Part shown: positions 25,633-35,977 of the stretch, piece by piece | Position numbering within the stretch: position 1 is the first letter of the stretch | Layout of the letters: each line of letters opens with the position of its first letter | Origin: Hyphomonas chukchiensis | GTDB taxonomy: Bacteria > Pseudomonadota > Alphaproteobacteria > Caulobacterales > Hyphomonadaceae | Length of the DNA: 64,000 nt | Assembly (NCBI RefSeq): GCF_000682695.1 | Contig: NZ_AWFG01000052.1 | Span: 124,001 to 188,000, forward strand | Reading direction: 5' to 3' | The notes under the pieces: generated by a model | The model's input: the letters and a program-made list of their open reading frames with translations, nothing else | The model's database searches: none | What the model was told of the DNA's origin: nothing | Translations under genes and position numbers: made by a program

Positions 25633-27480
25633 CTATTCGTCTACCAACGCCAAATCGGCATTCTTGGCCTGACGTTCCCACATATCAGCATATTTGCCGT
25701 CTTTGGCCAGCAGGGTCGCATGGTTGCCACGCTCGATAACACGTCCTGCCTCCAGTACGATGATCTCGTCTGCAGATTTCACCGTGGACAGGCGGTGCGC
25801 GACCATCAGCGTGGTACGGCCGCTGGCGGCCTCTTCGAGGGCGTCCTGAACAGCTTCTTCTGTGGCACTATCCAGCGCAGACGTGGCCTCGTCCAGTACG
25901 AGGATAGCCGGGTCCGCAAGAATGACGCGAGCAATACCGACACGCTGCTTCTCGCCGCCGGAAAGCTTGAGGCCGCGCTCGCCGACGCGGGTGTTCCAGC
26001 CGTCCGGCAGGCTGTCGATGAAGTCGAGCAGCTGGGCGCGGCGGGCGGCATCGCGAAGCTCCTCTTCGCTCGCATCCGGGCGGGCATAGCCAATATTGTA
26101 GCGGATCGTGTCGTTGAAGAGGACGACATCCTGGGGCACGAGGCCGAGCGCCTTGCGCAGCGATTCCTGCGTCAGCGTGCGCACGTCCTTGCCGTCGACC
26201 AGCACGCGGCCGGAATCCACTTCATAGAAGCGGAACAGCAGTTTGAGCAGTGTGGATTTGCCGGCGCCCGATGTGCCGACAAAGGCGATCTTGCGCCCCG
26301 GCGCCAGATGGAAGCTGACATCGCTGACGCCGACGGCGCGGCCTTCATGGGAAAAGCCGACATGCTCGAAGGTCACCTCGCCCTTGGGCGACGTGAGCGG
26401 AACCGCATCGGGGGCGTCGGAAATGTCGGCCGTCATCGAGAGCAGGCCAAAGAGCTTTTCCAGATCGACCGCGCCCTGCTTGATCTCACGCCAGGCCCAG
26501 CCGAGGATGTTCAGCGGCGCATAGAGCGATAGCAGCATCAACATGACGGCCGTCAGGTCGCCAATCTGCATCCTGCCGTCGATGACGTTCCATGCCGACA
26601 GGACCATGACCGCCAGCAAGCCGAAATTCATGACAAGCGCCTGGACCGTATTCAGCACGTACATGCTGCGCACGGTTTCAACGTAGCGGTCGTTATAGTT
26701 GCCCATGGCCTTGTCAAAGCGGCCGGTCTCGCGCCGCTCGGCAGCGAAGGATTTCACCGTCTCGAAATTGGTGAGGATATCGACGGCCATGGCGCGGAAA
26801 TGCGTGTCGGCCTCGTTCATGCGCCGGCGCTGGCGCACGCGCCATTCGGTGATGATGACCGTGGCGATTACATAGATGATGATCGTGCTGATCGCGATCA
26901 GCGCGAGGCGATAATCATAGGCAACGCCAAGCGCAATGGACGCGAGCACAAGGCGGATGAAAGTCGGCCCGATATTGAACGCAAGGAAGCGGATCAGGTA
27001 GTCGATGGCGCCGGCGCCGCGCTCAATGACGCGGTTGAGCGCGCCGGTGCGGCGCGTCTGGTGGAAGTTCAGCGACAGGAGCTGGGCATGGCCGAAGGCA
27101 TCGACACTGGCGACGCGCTGAGCATCCTGGCTGACCGGCGCGAACAGGAAGTCCCGCATCTGCGGCAGAGCGGCAGCAAGGAATCGCACGCTTATGCCGA
27201 TGGTTAGCCACATCGCAGCGGCCGCAAAGGCCGGTGGCTCACCGCCCTCAGGTGCGGCGCGGTTGATCGCGTGGCCAAGGACGAGTGGCGAGACAACCTC
27301 AAGCACGGAAGCGGCCAACGTGACGATCACGGCGATGGCCATGACAGGACGCCACTTGGCCAGCTCCGACCGGCCGAGCAGTTTCAGGATTCGCAGGATC
27401 GATACGCCAATACCGCCGTCGGCACTGTCGATCTTGTCATGATTGGCTTGTGTATCTGTGGGAGGGCTCATTGGCGCCAT
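25633..27480 (-). CDS. Atm1-type ABC exporter (fused permease and ATPase)
   Basis: A half-transporter of about 615 residues: six membrane helices in the first 330 residues with the Atm1-like motif RRTGALNRVIERGAGAIDYLIRF, then an ABC domain with Walker A GTSGAGKST, signature LSGGEKQR, Walker B AILVLDEATSALD and the H-loop VAHRLST. Atm1/HMT1 family exporters handle glutathione-linked sulfur or metal species and support Fe-S protein maturation or metal detoxification. The frame is open 60 bases further upstream, but that N-terminus is atypical and no start has a good ribosome site. The PSD-like gene follows closely. It is divergent from the LOG gene. Confidence 0.92.
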   Translation of the reverse strand: MAPMSPPTDTQANHDKIDSADGGIGVSILRILKLLGRSELAKWRPVMAIAVIVTLAASVLEVVSPLVLGHAINRAAPEGGEPPAFAAAAMWLTIGISVRFLAAALPQMRDFLFAPVSQDAQRVASVDAFGHAQLLSLNFHQTRRTGALNRVIERGAGAIDYLIRFLAFNIGPTFIRLVLASIALGVAYDYRLALIAISTIIIYVIATVIITEWRVRQRRRMNEADTHFRAMAVDILTNFETVKSFAAERRETGRFDKAMGNYNDRYVETVRSMYVLNTVQALVMNFGLLAVMVLSAWNVIDGRMQIGDLTAVMLMLLSLYAPLNILGWAWREIKQGAVDLEKLFGLLSMTADISDAPDAVPLTSPKGEVTFEHVGFSHEGRAVGVSDVSFHLAPGRKIAFVGTSGAGKSTLLKLLFRFYEVDSGRVLVDGKDVRTLTQESLRKALGLVPQDVVLFNDTIRYNIGYARPDASEEELRDAARRAQLLDFIDSLPDGWNTRVGERGLKLSGGEKQRVGIARVILADPAILVLDEATSALDSATEEAVQDALEEAASGRTTLMVAHRLSTVKSADEIIVLEAGRVIERGNHATLLAKDGKYADMWERQAKNADLALVDE

Positions 27481-27604
27481 ATGGGGCGGAATCGGTTGAA
27501 GACAAAACGCCAAATGCGCTTCCCGAAACCGCACAGACATTGGAACTGGCGCCCGGGCGCCTCAGTCGTTATCTCTGCGCGTCGAGAAAAGAGCCGGATT
27601 TGCC

Positions 27605-28168
27605 ATGAAGAAGTTGAAATCGATCTGCGTCTATTGCGGCGCGTCGGATGCCGTAAGCCCTGGATATATTGCGCTGGCCGTTGAGCTTGGCCGGGAACTT
27701 GCCAAGCGAGACATCCGCCTGGTTTACGGCGGCGGTGGCGTCGGCCTGATGGGTGCGTGCGCCCGCGCGGCCCACGAATCAGCTGGCGAAGTGCTGGGCA
27801 TCATGCCCCGCTTCCTGCTGCAGAAAGAGCGTATCTTCGAAGACGTGGAGCACCGCATTGTCGAGGACATGCACACGCGCAAGCAGATGATGTTTGACGA
27901 ATCGGACGCGTTTATCGTTCTTCCGGGCGGCATCGGCACGCTGGAAGAAGCCGTCGAGATCCTGTCATGGGCGCGCCTTGGCCTGCACCAGAAGCCAATG
28001 GCCTTCCTTGATGAAGACGGGTTCTGGGAGCCCTTCTTCGACCTGATGGAAAAGATCATCGACGGCGGGTTCACGCCGGAAAGCTTCCGGTCGCTGCTCG
28101 TTCACTCGGACTCACCCCAGACAGCCATTGCTGCCCTCGACGACCGCGTGGTGGTTATCGACGTCTAG
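27605..28168 (+). CDS. LOG family protein (nucleotide 5'-monophosphate phosphoribohydrolase)
   Basis: The 187-residue protein has a Rossmann-like start (SICVYCGASD), VYGGGGVGLMG and the LOG signature LPGGIGTLEEAVEI with the catalytic Glu and Arg (RKQMMF) upstream. LOG proteins cleave cytokinin riboside monophosphates or, in bacteria, AMP-type nucleotides to base plus ribose 5-phosphate; the bacterial role is usually nucleotide turnover. It is divergent from the ABC exporter and convergent with secF, with a four-base stop overlap. Confidence 0.93.
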   Translation: MKKLKSICVYCGASDAVSPGYIALAVELGRELAKRDIRLVYGGGGVGLMGACARAAHESAGEVLGIMPRFLLQKERIFEDVEHRIVEDMHTRKQMMFDESDAFIVLPGGIGTLEEAVEILSWARLGLHQKPMAFLDEDGFWEPFFDLMEKIIDGGFTPESFRSLLVHSDSPQTAIAALDDRVVVIDV

Positions 28169-29154
28169 CGTATGCCCTGAAAGCCGGTGACTTCCTCAGC
28201 CGGCTTCTTGTTCAGGTCCATGCCAAGCGACAACACGATCGCGGACGCGATGAAGATGGACGAGTAAGTACCGATAAAGATGCCCCAGATCAGCGCGAAG
28301 CTCATGCCGCGCAGGACCGGGCCGCCAAGGAAGAAGATGGCGAACAGGGCGAGCAGTGTCGTGCCCGAGGTCAGCAGCGTCCGCGACAGGGTGGAGTTCA
28401 GCGACTGGTCGATGACTTGCCGGTCGGGCATCTTCTTGTACTTGCGACGCTCTTCGCGCACCCGGTCGAACACGACGACCGTGTCGTTCATCGAGTAACC
28501 GATAATGGTCAGCAGGGCCGCGATCGTGGTCAGGTTGAACTCAAGTTGAAGCAACGAGAACACGCCGAGCGTGATGATGACGTCGTGCGCCAGTGCTGCA
28601 ACGGCGCCGACCGAAAACTGCCACTCGAACCGGAACCAGATGTAGGCGAGCATCAGGCCAAGCGCGACGACCAGCGCCATGATGCCTGAGCGGAAGAGTT
28701 CGCCGGAGACTTTCGGGCCGACGGAATCGTCGCGCAGGAAATCCGAATCCGTCAGGCCGAGCTTGTCTTTCAGCGTCCTGGCGACAATGTCGTTCGTCAC
28801 CTGCTGGGCACGCTCTGCCTGTGCGGCAGGAGCCAGATTGGCAAACTCGTCACCGAGCTGTGCGGGATCTGCCGCACCGAACTTCACCACCACGATGGGG
28901 CGGGCATCTGTGCCCACAGCGGTGTTCACTTCCGCATTGAAGGGCATGGCTGCGCGCACGGACTCAACCGTGACGGTCTCGGTCTGCTGCAGTTCCATGA
29001 CGGTGCCGCCGGCGAAGTCGACGCCAAGGTTCAGGCCACGTGAGGCGAGGAAGAAGATCGACGCCGTGATCATGATCACCGACAGGAGCGCACCGCCCAT
29101 GCGCAGGCTCATGAACTTGATGTTCGTGCTTTCAGGCCAGTATCTGAGTAGCAT
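28165..29154 (-). CDS. secF: Protein translocase subunit SecF
   Basis: A 329-residue membrane protein with the SecF layout: one helix near residues 18-36, a periplasmic domain (about 37-165), and five helices, with the hallmark LGVDFAGGTVMEL and the RND-like motif SMNDTVVVFDRVREERR. Together with SecD it uses the proton gradient to pull exported proteins from SecYEG. It follows secD by 18 bases. Confidence 0.97.
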   Translation of the reverse strand: MLLRYWPESTNIKFMSLRMGGALLSVIMITASIFFLASRGLNLGVDFAGGTVMELQQTETVTVESVRAAMPFNAEVNTAVGTDARPIVVVKFGAADPAQLGDEFANLAPAAQAERAQQVTNDIVARTLKDKLGLTDSDFLRDDSVGPKVSGELFRSGIMALVVALGLMLAYIWFRFEWQFSVGAVAALAHDVIITLGVFSLLQLEFNLTTIAALLTIIGYSMNDTVVVFDRVREERRKYKKMPDRQVIDQSLNSTLSRTLLTSGTTLLALFAIFFLGGPVLRGMSFALIWGIFIGTYSSIFIASAIVLSLGMDLNKKPAEEVTGFQGIR

Positions 29155-29172
29155 TGTCTCTCTCCTGTCCGC

Positions 29173-30780
29173 CTAAAGCGCGAATTTCTTGGGCTTGAAG
29201 CCCTTGAGCCACATGACCGTGAACCAGCGTGTCAGCACGAATGCGGTGAACACGGAGGTGACGATACCGATGGCCAGCGTCACTGCGAAGCCCTTCACCG
29301 GGCCCGAACCGAGGAGGTAAAGGATTGCAGCCGCAATGAAGGTCGTGATGTTGGCATCGAGGATGGTCGACAGGGCGCGTTCATAACCCGCCTGTACGGC
29401 CGTCAGCGGCGAGCGGCCTGCGCGTTGTTCTTCCCGGATGCGTTCGAACACGAGCACGTTGGCGTCCACGGCCATACCGATAGTGAGAATGATACCCGCG
29501 ATACCCGGCAGGGTCAGCGTCGCCCCAAGGCCGGACAGTGCGCCGACAATCAGGATGATGTTGGCAGCGAGCGAGCCGACGGCGAAGATGCCCATCAGGC
29601 CGTAGGCCAGGATCATGAAAATGGCGACGAGGGCCAGACCGATCAGCGAGGCCCGGATACCGGCGCGGATTGAGTCCTGCCCCAGCGTGGCGCTGACCGT
29701 GCGCTGGTCGAGAAACTGGACCTTGGCAGGCATTTCGCCGGCTTCGATGATGGCGGCGAGATCCTGCGCTTCTTCCAGCGTGAAATCGCCGGTGATGCGA
29801 ACGCTGCCGCCCGGGATCGGCTCGTTGATGCGGGGCGCAGACATGATCGTATCGTCGAGCACAATGGCGAACAGCTTGCCGGAATTGTTGCGGGTGGTCT
29901 GGTAGAACTTCGCCGCGCCATTGCCATTCAGGCGGAAATTGATCTGCGGACGGTTGCCGTCATCGTAGCCCTGGCTGGCCGTGGCGATATCAGCGCCGGT
30001 CACTTCAGGAATGTTGCGGACGAGGAGCTGGCCTGTCTGCGGGCCGCTGAGCAGGCGATAGCCCGGCTTCACAACGCCCTTTTCAGCCGCGGCAATCGCC
30101 GAAGGGCTGCTTTCGACCAGGTTGAATGTCATCTTGCCGTCACGGCTGAGCAGGTTTTTCAGGCGGGTCGCGTCGGGTTCACCGGGAGCTTCCAGGATAA
30201 TCCGGCTATTACCCTGCGGTGTGATCGAGATTTCACTGACGCCTTCCGGGTCAACGCGGCGACGCACGATGGTCATCGTCTTGGCCAAGGCGTCTTTCAT
30301 CAGCGCTTCTTCGGCCGTTGCCGGCACCGTGACCTTGATCAGCGCCGGACCCGCAGGCTCAACCTCATAGGTCTTGGCGCCGCCAATGGCGCCTTCAACG
30401 CTGCTGTTCAGTTTGCGAATGCGTGTGAGCGCCTCGTCCATCGGGAACTTGCCGTCGGCATCCGGGCGGGTGAGTTCGATATTCAGCGTGCGACCTTCGA
30501 CCGTGGACAGGTGCCCGATCAGCGGCTTGCCATCCTTGTTGCCGAGCGCATTGCGCACATCGATGGCGAACACTTCCAGCCGGTTGGCGACCACTTCGTC
30601 CGGGTTGATCTCCATCATGAGATACACGCCGCCCTGAAGATCGAGCCCGAGATTGACGCCCTGCTTGGGGACACCGGCAGGCGCGCCGGACATGTTCACG
30701 ACATTGGGCAGCGCCATCATCGTGCCCCACAACATGATGCCGAGGATCAGGCAGATTTTCCAGGCTGGAAACTGAAGCAT
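29173..30780 (-). CDS. secD: Protein translocase subunit SecD
   Basis: The 535-residue protein has the SecD features GVNLGLDLQGGVYLMMEI near residue 42, a large periplasmic domain with the SecD-TM1 region (TMTIVRRRVDPEGVSE), and the C-terminal membrane domain with GMAVDANVLVFERIREE, which carries the proton-relay Asp. It lies between yajC and secF in the standard yajC-secD-secF order and sits 42 bases downstream of yajC. Confidence 0.98.
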   Translation of the reverse strand: MLQFPAWKICLILGIMLWGTMMALPNVVNMSGAPAGVPKQGVNLGLDLQGGVYLMMEINPDEVVANRLEVFAIDVRNALGNKDGKPLIGHLSTVEGRTLNIELTRPDADGKFPMDEALTRIRKLNSSVEGAIGGAKTYEVEPAGPALIKVTVPATAEEALMKDALAKTMTIVRRRVDPEGVSEISITPQGNSRIILEAPGEPDATRLKNLLSRDGKMTFNLVESSPSAIAAAEKGVVKPGYRLLSGPQTGQLLVRNIPEVTGADIATASQGYDDGNRPQINFRLNGNGAAKFYQTTRNNSGKLFAIVLDDTIMSAPRINEPIPGGSVRITGDFTLEEAQDLAAIIEAGEMPAKVQFLDQRTVSATLGQDSIRAGIRASLIGLALVAIFMILAYGLMGIFAVGSLAANIILIVGALSGLGATLTLPGIAGIILTIGMAVDANVLVFERIREEQRAGRSPLTAVQAGYERALSTILDANITTFIAAAILYLLGSGPVKGFAVTLAIGIVTSVFTAFVLTRWFTVMWLKGFKPKKFAL

Positions 30781-30822
30781 GGTCTAGTCCTTGAGACGGT
30801 AAAACAGCCGGAAAGCGGCGGC

Positions 30823-31194
30823 CTAGTCGTTGGCAGCAACGGGCTCGTTCTTGCCCTTCACGTCAACAACCATGGCCTTGATCACGCGGACGCGGACGTT
30901 TTCGGCCAGTTCAAGCGAAACTTCCGTCTCCCCGACCTTGACCACCTTGCCGATCAGGCCGCCCGAGGTGATCACCGTGTCGCCGCGCTTGACGGCTTCG
31001 ATCATCAGCTTGTGCTTCTTGGCACGCTGCTGCTGCGGGCGGATCAGGAGGAAGTAGAAAATCAGGATCAGTGGCAGGAAGAACATGACCTGCGTCAGGA
31101 CACCTGGGCCTGCGGCTGGCGGTGTGGCCTGCGCGAGGGCCGGCAGGGACAGGCCCGCGAAAACTACGGCAGCCGCGGCGAATTTGTTCAGCAT
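30823..31194 (-). CDS. yajC: Preprotein translocase accessory subunit YajC
   Basis: The 123-residue protein starts at an internal ATG that follows AGGGAG. It has an N-terminal hydrophobic signal-like segment, a second transmembrane helix (VMFFLPLILIFYFLLI) followed by RPQQQRAKKHKLMIEAVKRGD, the YajC signature, and a small cytoplasmic beta domain (TVITSGGLIGKVV). YajC joins SecDF at the Sec translocon. The extra N-terminal hydrophobic stretch is common in alphaproteobacterial YajC. Confidence 0.95.
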   Translation of the reverse strand: MLNKFAAAAVVFAGLSLPALAQATPPAAGPGVLTQVMFFLPLILIFYFLLIRPQQQRAKKHKLMIEAVKRGDTVITSGGLIGKVVKVGETEVSLELAENVRVRVIKAMVVDVKGKNEPVAAND

Positions 31195-31317
31195 GATGGT
31201 CCAACTCCCTGTAACCCTTGTCCGCAATGGCGCCCACAGGCACCCGCGAAAGTCATGCCCCTATAGCTGTGGCCGCAAGCCTTGGCAAACAAGCCCTGCA
31301 GGTCGCGCGAATCTGTC

Positions 31318-31971
31318 CTAGAGCGCCCGCGAGCGCCCCTCCATCAGCGGCGCGAGCGGGTGGGCGATGGCAAGCCGCTCCTGAGAGCCGTCCGCACCCA
31401 TGCGCAACAGGACCTGACCGTCGGCCGTGTCATAGGGCGCGATCAGCACACCGCCCTTGGCCAGCTGCTGCAACAGGACATCCGGCACTTCGTCCACGGC
31501 ACCTGTCAGGAGAATCCGGTCATAAGGGCCCCGCTCAGGCCAGCCGGCCAGACCATCGCCATGCCGCACGGCCACATTGCCGAGGCCGAGGTCCAGCATC
31601 CGCATGCGCGCCGCGTCGCAGAGGCGGCGAAAGCGATCCATCGCAAAGACATCCGCGCCGAGCTGCGCCGCCAGCGCGGCCGTGTAGCCACTGCCCATGC
31701 CGATCAGCAGGATACGGGCTTCCCGCATCTGGCGAATCTGTAGCGCCTGCAGCAGCTGGCCGGTCACAGCTGGGCGTGGAATGATCTGCCCACACGGAAT
31801 CGGCAGGATACAATCCTCAAAGGCGAGCTTGTCGAGGCCGGGTGTGTCTACAAAAGCGCCGCGATCGATCGTCTCCATGGCCTTAAGCACGCCATCGTCG
31901 GTGATGCCCTCCTGGCGCAGGTGCAACACGAGGCGCGCGGCCCGGAAGGGATCGGCGATCAGCTCTGCCAT
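31318..31971 (-). CDS. pcm: Protein-L-isoaspartate O-methyltransferase
   Basis: The 217-residue SAM-dependent enzyme has the PCMT pattern: PIPCGQIIPRPAVTGQLLQAL, then motif I LLIGMGSGYTAALAAQL, VRHGDGLAG and YDRILLTGAV. It methylates isoaspartyl residues so that damaged proteins can be repaired. It overlaps the end of surE by 13 bases; surE and pcm are partners in stress survival in many bacteria. In relatives a LysM/M23 peptidase gene usually follows; here yajC comes next. A second pcm-like gene lies at about 46 kb. Confidence 0.94.
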   Translation of the reverse strand: MAELIADPFRAARLVLHLRQEGITDDGVLKAMETIDRGAFVDTPGLDKLAFEDCILPIPCGQIIPRPAVTGQLLQALQIRQMREARILLIGMGSGYTAALAAQLGADVFAMDRFRRLCDAARMRMLDLGLGNVAVRHGDGLAGWPERGPYDRILLTGAVDEVPDVLLQQLAKGGVLIAPYDTADGQVLLRMGADGSQERLAIAHPLAPLMEGRSRAL

Positions 31972-32720
31972 GTCTCGCGGAGTTTCGTGAGATAGGCCTC
32001 ATGTGTCAGGTCCACATGCAGCGGCGATACGGAGACATAGCCGTCATATATGGCACGCAGGTCCGTGCCATTATCGGGCTTGGACAGCCTCGCCTTGTGG
32101 CCGATCCAGTAATAGTCGTTTCCGCGCAGATCTTCGCGGCGGTCGGTATGGATAATGCTCTCGTCCCGGAAGCCCTGACGGGTGATCTGGATGCCCGCCA
32201 CGTCCTCCGGCTCGCGGTCGGGGAAGTTGACGTTGATGACGACGTCCTTCGGCCAGGGTTGCGCGAGCAGCGGCTTCAGTGTCCTGGCGCCCCATGCGCG
32301 CGCCGTATCCCAGGGCAGTGAACCACGCTCCCGGAAGCTTTGCGCCTGGCTAAGCGCGATGGACGGAATGCCCAGCTGCATGCCGAACATGGCGGCCGCA
32401 ATCGTGCCGGAAAAGCTCGTGTCCTCGGCAATGTTCTGGCCGCGATTGACGCCGGAGAGCACAAGGTGCGGCGCATCGGGCATCAGGTCCTGCGTTGCTA
32501 GCAGCACGCAGTCGGACGGCGTGCCGGCAATCGCCCACGCCTTGGCGCCAACCTTTCGCACGCGCACGGGCTGGGTCAGCGAAATGGCGCGGCCCTTGCC
32601 GGACTGTTCCTCTTCCGGCGCGGCGATCCAGATATCGTCGCTGAGTTCCTTGGCAATGTCTTCAAGCACCGACAGGCCCGGCGCGTTGATGCCATCATCG
32701 TTGGTGAGGAGGATTCTCAC
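31959..32720 (-). CDS. surE: 5'/3'-nucleotidase SurE
   Basis: The 253-residue protein starts with [16 protein letters not shown], the SurE metal-binding motif with the two Asp residues, followed by [11 protein letters not shown] and [29 protein letters not shown] text containing the metal-site Asn. It dephosphorylates nucleoside 5' and 3' monophosphates. It is coupled on both sides: ATGA overlap with serS upstream and a 13-base overlap with pcm downstream. Confidence 0.96.
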   Translation of the reverse strand: MRILLTNDDGINAPGLSVLEDIAKELSDDIWIAAPEEEQSGKGRAISLTQPVRVRKVGAKAWAIAGTPSDCVLLATQDLMPDAPHLVLSGVNRGQNIAEDTSFSGTIAAAMFGMQLGIPSIALSQAQSFRERGSLPWDTARAWGARTLKPLLAQPWPKDVVINVNFPDREPEDVAGIQITRQGFRDESIIHTDRREDLRGNDYYWIGHKARLSKPDNGTDLRAIYDGYVSVSPLHVDLTHEAYLTKLRETWQS

Positions 32721-34015
32721 GAAATCACCTCCAGCCCGCCCATGTAGGGGCGCAGCACGTCCGGCACCGTGATGGAGCCGTCTTCATTCTGGTAGTTCTC
32801 GATGACGGCGACCAGCGTGCGGCCGACGGCGAGGCCGGAGCCGTTGAGCGTGTGGACGAATTCGGGCTTGGCGCCGACTTCCTTACGGAAACGCGCGTCC
32901 ATGCGGCGGGCCTGGAAGTCGCCGCAATAGGAGCACGAGCTGATCTCGCGATAGGTGTTCTGGCTGGGGATCCAGACTTCGAGGTCATAGGTCTTGCGGG
33001 CCCCTGCCCCCATATCGCCGGTGCAGAGCAGCATGCGGCGGAACGGCAGGTTCAGGCGCTTCAGCACTTCCTCGGCGCAGCCGGTCATGCGTTCCAGCTC
33101 TTCGAGGCCCGCCTCTTCGTTCTCCACGATGGAGACGAGTTCGACCTTGTTGAACTGGTGCAGCCGGATCATGCCCTTCGTATCGCGCCCCGCACTACCC
33201 GCTTCCGAACGGAAGCAAGGCGTGTGCGCGGTGAAGCGGAGGGGAAGACGGGATGCGTCTAGGATTTGTTCGCGGACAAGGTTTGTGAGCGGGACTTCGG
33301 CGGTGGGGATGAGGTAATGGTCCAGCGTTGTCTTGAAGAGATCTTCAGCGAACTTCGGTAGCTGTCCCGTACCGACAAGGGCATCATCTTTCACCAATAG
33401 CGGCGGGCTCACTTCCTCATAGCCATGCTCCTCCGTCTGCAGGTCGAGCATGAACGCGGCCAGCGCGCGTTCCATCCGGGCGAGCTTGCCGCGCAGGGCG
33501 ACGAAGCGGGCGCCGCTCATCTTCACGGCGCTGTCGAAATCCATCTGCGAGAAACCGAGATCACTCTTCAGCGCCTCGCCGAGATCGGCATGGTCTTTCG
33601 GGTTGTTGATGCGCGCAGGATCGCCCCAGCGGTGCTGTTCCTCATTGCCCTCTTCGTCGCTGCCTTCCGGCACCTCGGCCAGCGGCAGGTTGGGCAGGCC
33701 CATCAGCAGATCGTCGAGCAGCGCCTTGGCGGCGGCTTCCTGTTCACCGGCCGTTTCAATCGTGCTCTTGGCCTCGGCGACCAGCGCCATCAGGCGGGCG
33801 GCCTCTTCCTCGTTCTTCTCCGCCTTGGCGCGGCCGATGAGCTTGGAATTCTCGTTGCGGACCTTCTCGGCATCCTGCTTGTCGGTCACCGCCTTGCGCA
33901 GCGCCGAGTCGTGCCGGAGGATTTCGGCGACCGAGTCGCCAAGGCCCGGCTTGCGGCGGTTCCAGGCGGCGCGGAAAGCGTCCGGATTGTCTCGGATGGC
34001 ACGGATATCGAACAT
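32717..34015 (-). CDS. serS: Seryl-tRNA synthetase
   Basis: The 432-residue class II synthetase starts at [11 protein letters not shown], which matches the usual SerRS N-terminus and has CAGGA seven bases upstream. The N-terminal coiled coil spans about residues 27-100; motif 2 is [21 protein letters not shown] and motif 3 is [19 protein letters not shown]. It charges tRNA-Ser and tRNA-Sec. It is followed by surE and pcm. In related genomes serS directly follows tatC, while here an NYN protein gene intervenes. Confidence 0.97.
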   Translation of the reverse strand: MFDIRAIRDNPDAFRAAWNRRKPGLGDSVAEILRHDSALRKAVTDKQDAEKVRNENSKLIGRAKAEKNEEEAARLMALVAEAKSTIETAGEQEAAAKALLDDLLMGLPNLPLAEVPEGSDEEGNEEQHRWGDPARINNPKDHADLGEALKSDLGFSQMDFDSAVKMSGARFVALRGKLARMERALAAFMLDLQTEEHGYEEVSPPLLVKDDALVGTGQLPKFAEDLFKTTLDHYLIPTAEVPLTNLVREQILDASRLPLRFTAHTPCFRSEAGSAGRDTKGMIRLHQFNKVELVSIVENEEAGLEELERMTGCAEEVLKRLNLPFRRMLLCTGDMGAGARKTYDLEVWIPSQNTYREISSCSYCGDFQARRMDARFRKEVGAKPEFVHTLNGSGLAVGRTLVAVIENYQNEDGSITVPDVLRPYMGGLEVIS

Positions 34016-34088
34016 GGATCGGTCCTGAGTTGGCTTTGCCACTCGCTCTAATGCGCGCGGCGCGCGGCGTCCACTGCTCGAAGTGGTC

Positions 34089-35060
34089 TCAGGCGCGCGC
34101 TTCGGCCTGTGTCACGGCCGACTTCACGGCCTTGTCAGGCATGCGGCAGATGACCTGCGTGCCGTTGCGCTTTTGCGGGCGCACCTCAATGCAGGGCTCA
34201 AGGGCGCGCAGCCGCATCATCATCACGGCAAAATTGCGCAGGCCGAACCAGGCCGGTTTGCCCTTCTGAGGCGTTGGCGTGAAATCCGGAATGGCGCCGA
34301 GGGCCTTGATGATCTTCTCCCGCGCGATGGGCTGATCCGGCGTGCGGGCGCCGAGCTGCATGACGAGTTCCGCAGCGCGGGTAAGGTGCGGGTGCGCGTC
34401 GTCCGACCGGGGCTCGTCGCTGCGCGAATCCATTTCGTCGCGCACAGCACTGCGCACCCGCATCATCAGGGGCGAGCGACGCTCGTGAACCAGGCGCGGT
34501 TCGGGCACTTCGGGCGGCGGACTGCGGAAGCGATACCATTTGCGCTTGGTGCGCTCATAGTCGCATGCGGCCTTTAGCGCCGACATGTGCACAACCGCAT
34601 CGGCATGCTGGCTGTACAGGTCGTAAGTCGGGTCGGTTTCCTTGCCGCCGACAACGACACGCAACCGGGGAGACTGGATACGATTCACCACAGGCACGAA
34701 ATCGGAGTCGGTCGTCAGAACGATGATTTCCTCGAGACCCTTGCGCTGCAGGGCCATCTCGACCGCATCCATAGTCAGCACGATATCGGCCGAACTCTTG
34801 CCGGAATTGATCTTGTTCTTGGCGAAGGCCCGGCAGTTGAAGGCTTCGAAACCGGCGGCCTCGAATGTCTGCCTGTGTATATCGTGCTGCAGGTTCCAGT
34901 AGACACGCTTGCTCAGGAACTTGCGCCGTTTCTGGCGGTGCGACAGCGCGCCATCCTCCAGCCAGAGTACCCAGTTCGCCACTTTTTCGGTGAAGGCCTC
35001 GCCCGTCGCAGCGTGGATATTGTCGAAATCGACAAGCAGGACGCTGTTAACGCGTGACAA
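34089..35060 (-). CDS. NYN domain RNase-like protein with OST-HTH-like C-terminus
   Basis: The 323-residue protein has an NYN (PIN-like, LabA/DUF88) domain in residues about 5-165, with the acidic metal-site residues in [20 protein letters not shown] and [11 protein letters not shown]. The C-terminal part (about residues 205-310, ending in GTQVICRMP) looks like a winged-helix OST-HTH/LOTUS domain, which binds RNA in other proteins. The start is my choice: a TTG with GGGAG eight bases upstream, which begins the protein right before the domain; a longer ATG form exists to 35135. It likely cleaves or binds RNA in the cytoplasm. It lies between tatC and serS, where most relatives have no gene. 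Confidence 0.82.
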   Translation of the reverse strand: MSRVNSVLLVDFDNIHAATGEAFTEKVANWVLWLEDGALSHRQKRRKFLSKRVYWNLQHDIHRQTFEAAGFEAFNCRAFAKNKINSGKSSADIVLTMDAVEMALQRKGLEEIIVLTTDSDFVPVVNRIQSPRLRVVVGGKETDPTYDLYSQHADAVVHMSALKAACDYERTKRKWYRFRSPPPEVPEPRLVHERRSPLMMRVRSAVRDEMDSRSDEPRSDDAHPHLTRAAELVMQLGARTPDQPIAREKIIKALGAIPDFTPTPQKGKPAWFGLRNFAVMMMRLRALEPCIEVRPQKRNGTQVICRMPDKAVKSAVTQAEARA

Positions 35061-35149
35061 AAGGGTTTCTCCCTGATTCGCGGACGGAGCGAGTGACAGA
35101 TGTTCTACATCCGAGGTCGGAAAGCAACCTTGCACCGCACCAAAATTAA

Positions 35150-35977
35150 CTATTCAGCGGGAGAGTCGGCGTCCAGTTCGGCCTGTTTCTTCTCGATCAG
35201 CTTCACGCAGAAGATCGATATCTCATACAGGAAATAGACCGGCCCCGTGAGCAGGAGCTGGGAGATCACATCCGGCGGCGTGAACACCGCCGAGAACAGG
35301 AGGATGATGACGATGGCATACTTGCGGCCACTGATCAGCGTCTGCGCGGAAACGAGCCCGATCTTGGCCAGCAGCGTGAGGATCACCGGCAGCTGGAACG
35401 AGATGCCGAAGGCCAGCATCAGGGCCATAACCAGCGACAGGTATTCCGAGACCTTGGGCAGCAGCTTGATCGTCGCGACGCCGCTGTTGATCTGCTCCTG
35501 CGAGATCGAGAAGCGCGCCAGCATGGGCAGCATGAGCACATAGACAAAGGCCGCGCCAGCAGTGAACAGCAACGGCGCAAAGACGAGGAAGGGCCAGAAA
35601 GCGCCCCGCTCGTTCTTGTAGAGGCCTGGCGCAACGAAGGCGTAAATCTGCCAGGCGATGACGGGGAAGGACAGGAAGATGCCCGCAAACAAGGCGAGCT
35701 TCACCTTGGCGAAGAAGAATTCCATCGGCGCCGTGAAGATCAGTTCCAGCGGCGCGCCGCGCAGCGCTTCGGCCTTGGCGGCAAAGGGCGCGAGCAGGAA
35801 GTCATAGATCGGCTGGGCGACGAAGAAGCAGCCAAGCGAGGCGATGGCCAGCACGCTCAGCGAAATGATCAGGCGGGAGCGCAGCTCGGACAGGTGCTCG
35901 AGCAGCGGGGCGCGGCTCGCCTCAACTTCATCATCCAGGATTTCAGGCTGTTCGTCCTTGGGCGGGGTGGTGTTCAC
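35150..35977 (-). CDS. tatC: Sec-independent translocase subunit TatC
   Basis: The 275-residue protein has six transmembrane helices and the TatC hallmarks: PLLEHLSELRSRLIIS at the N-terminus, with the conserved Glu that contacts the twin-arginine signal, and FLSFPVIAWQIYAFVAPGLY-type text near residue 100. It forms the twin-arginine receptor with TatB. Its start overlaps the tatB stop by four bases. Confidence 0.97.
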   Translation of the reverse strand: MNTTPPKDEQPEILDDEVEASRAPLLEHLSELRSRLIISLSVLAIASLGCFFVAQPIYDFLLAPFAAKAEALRGAPLELIFTAPMEFFFAKVKLALFAGIFLSFPVIAWQIYAFVAPGLYKNERGAFWPFLVFAPLLFTAGAAFVYVLMLPMLARFSISQEQINSGVATIKLLPKVSEYLSLVMALMLAFGISFQLPVILTLLAKIGLVSAQTLISGRKYAIVIILLFSAVFTPPDVISQLLLTGPVYFLYEISIFCVKLIEKKQAELDADSPAE

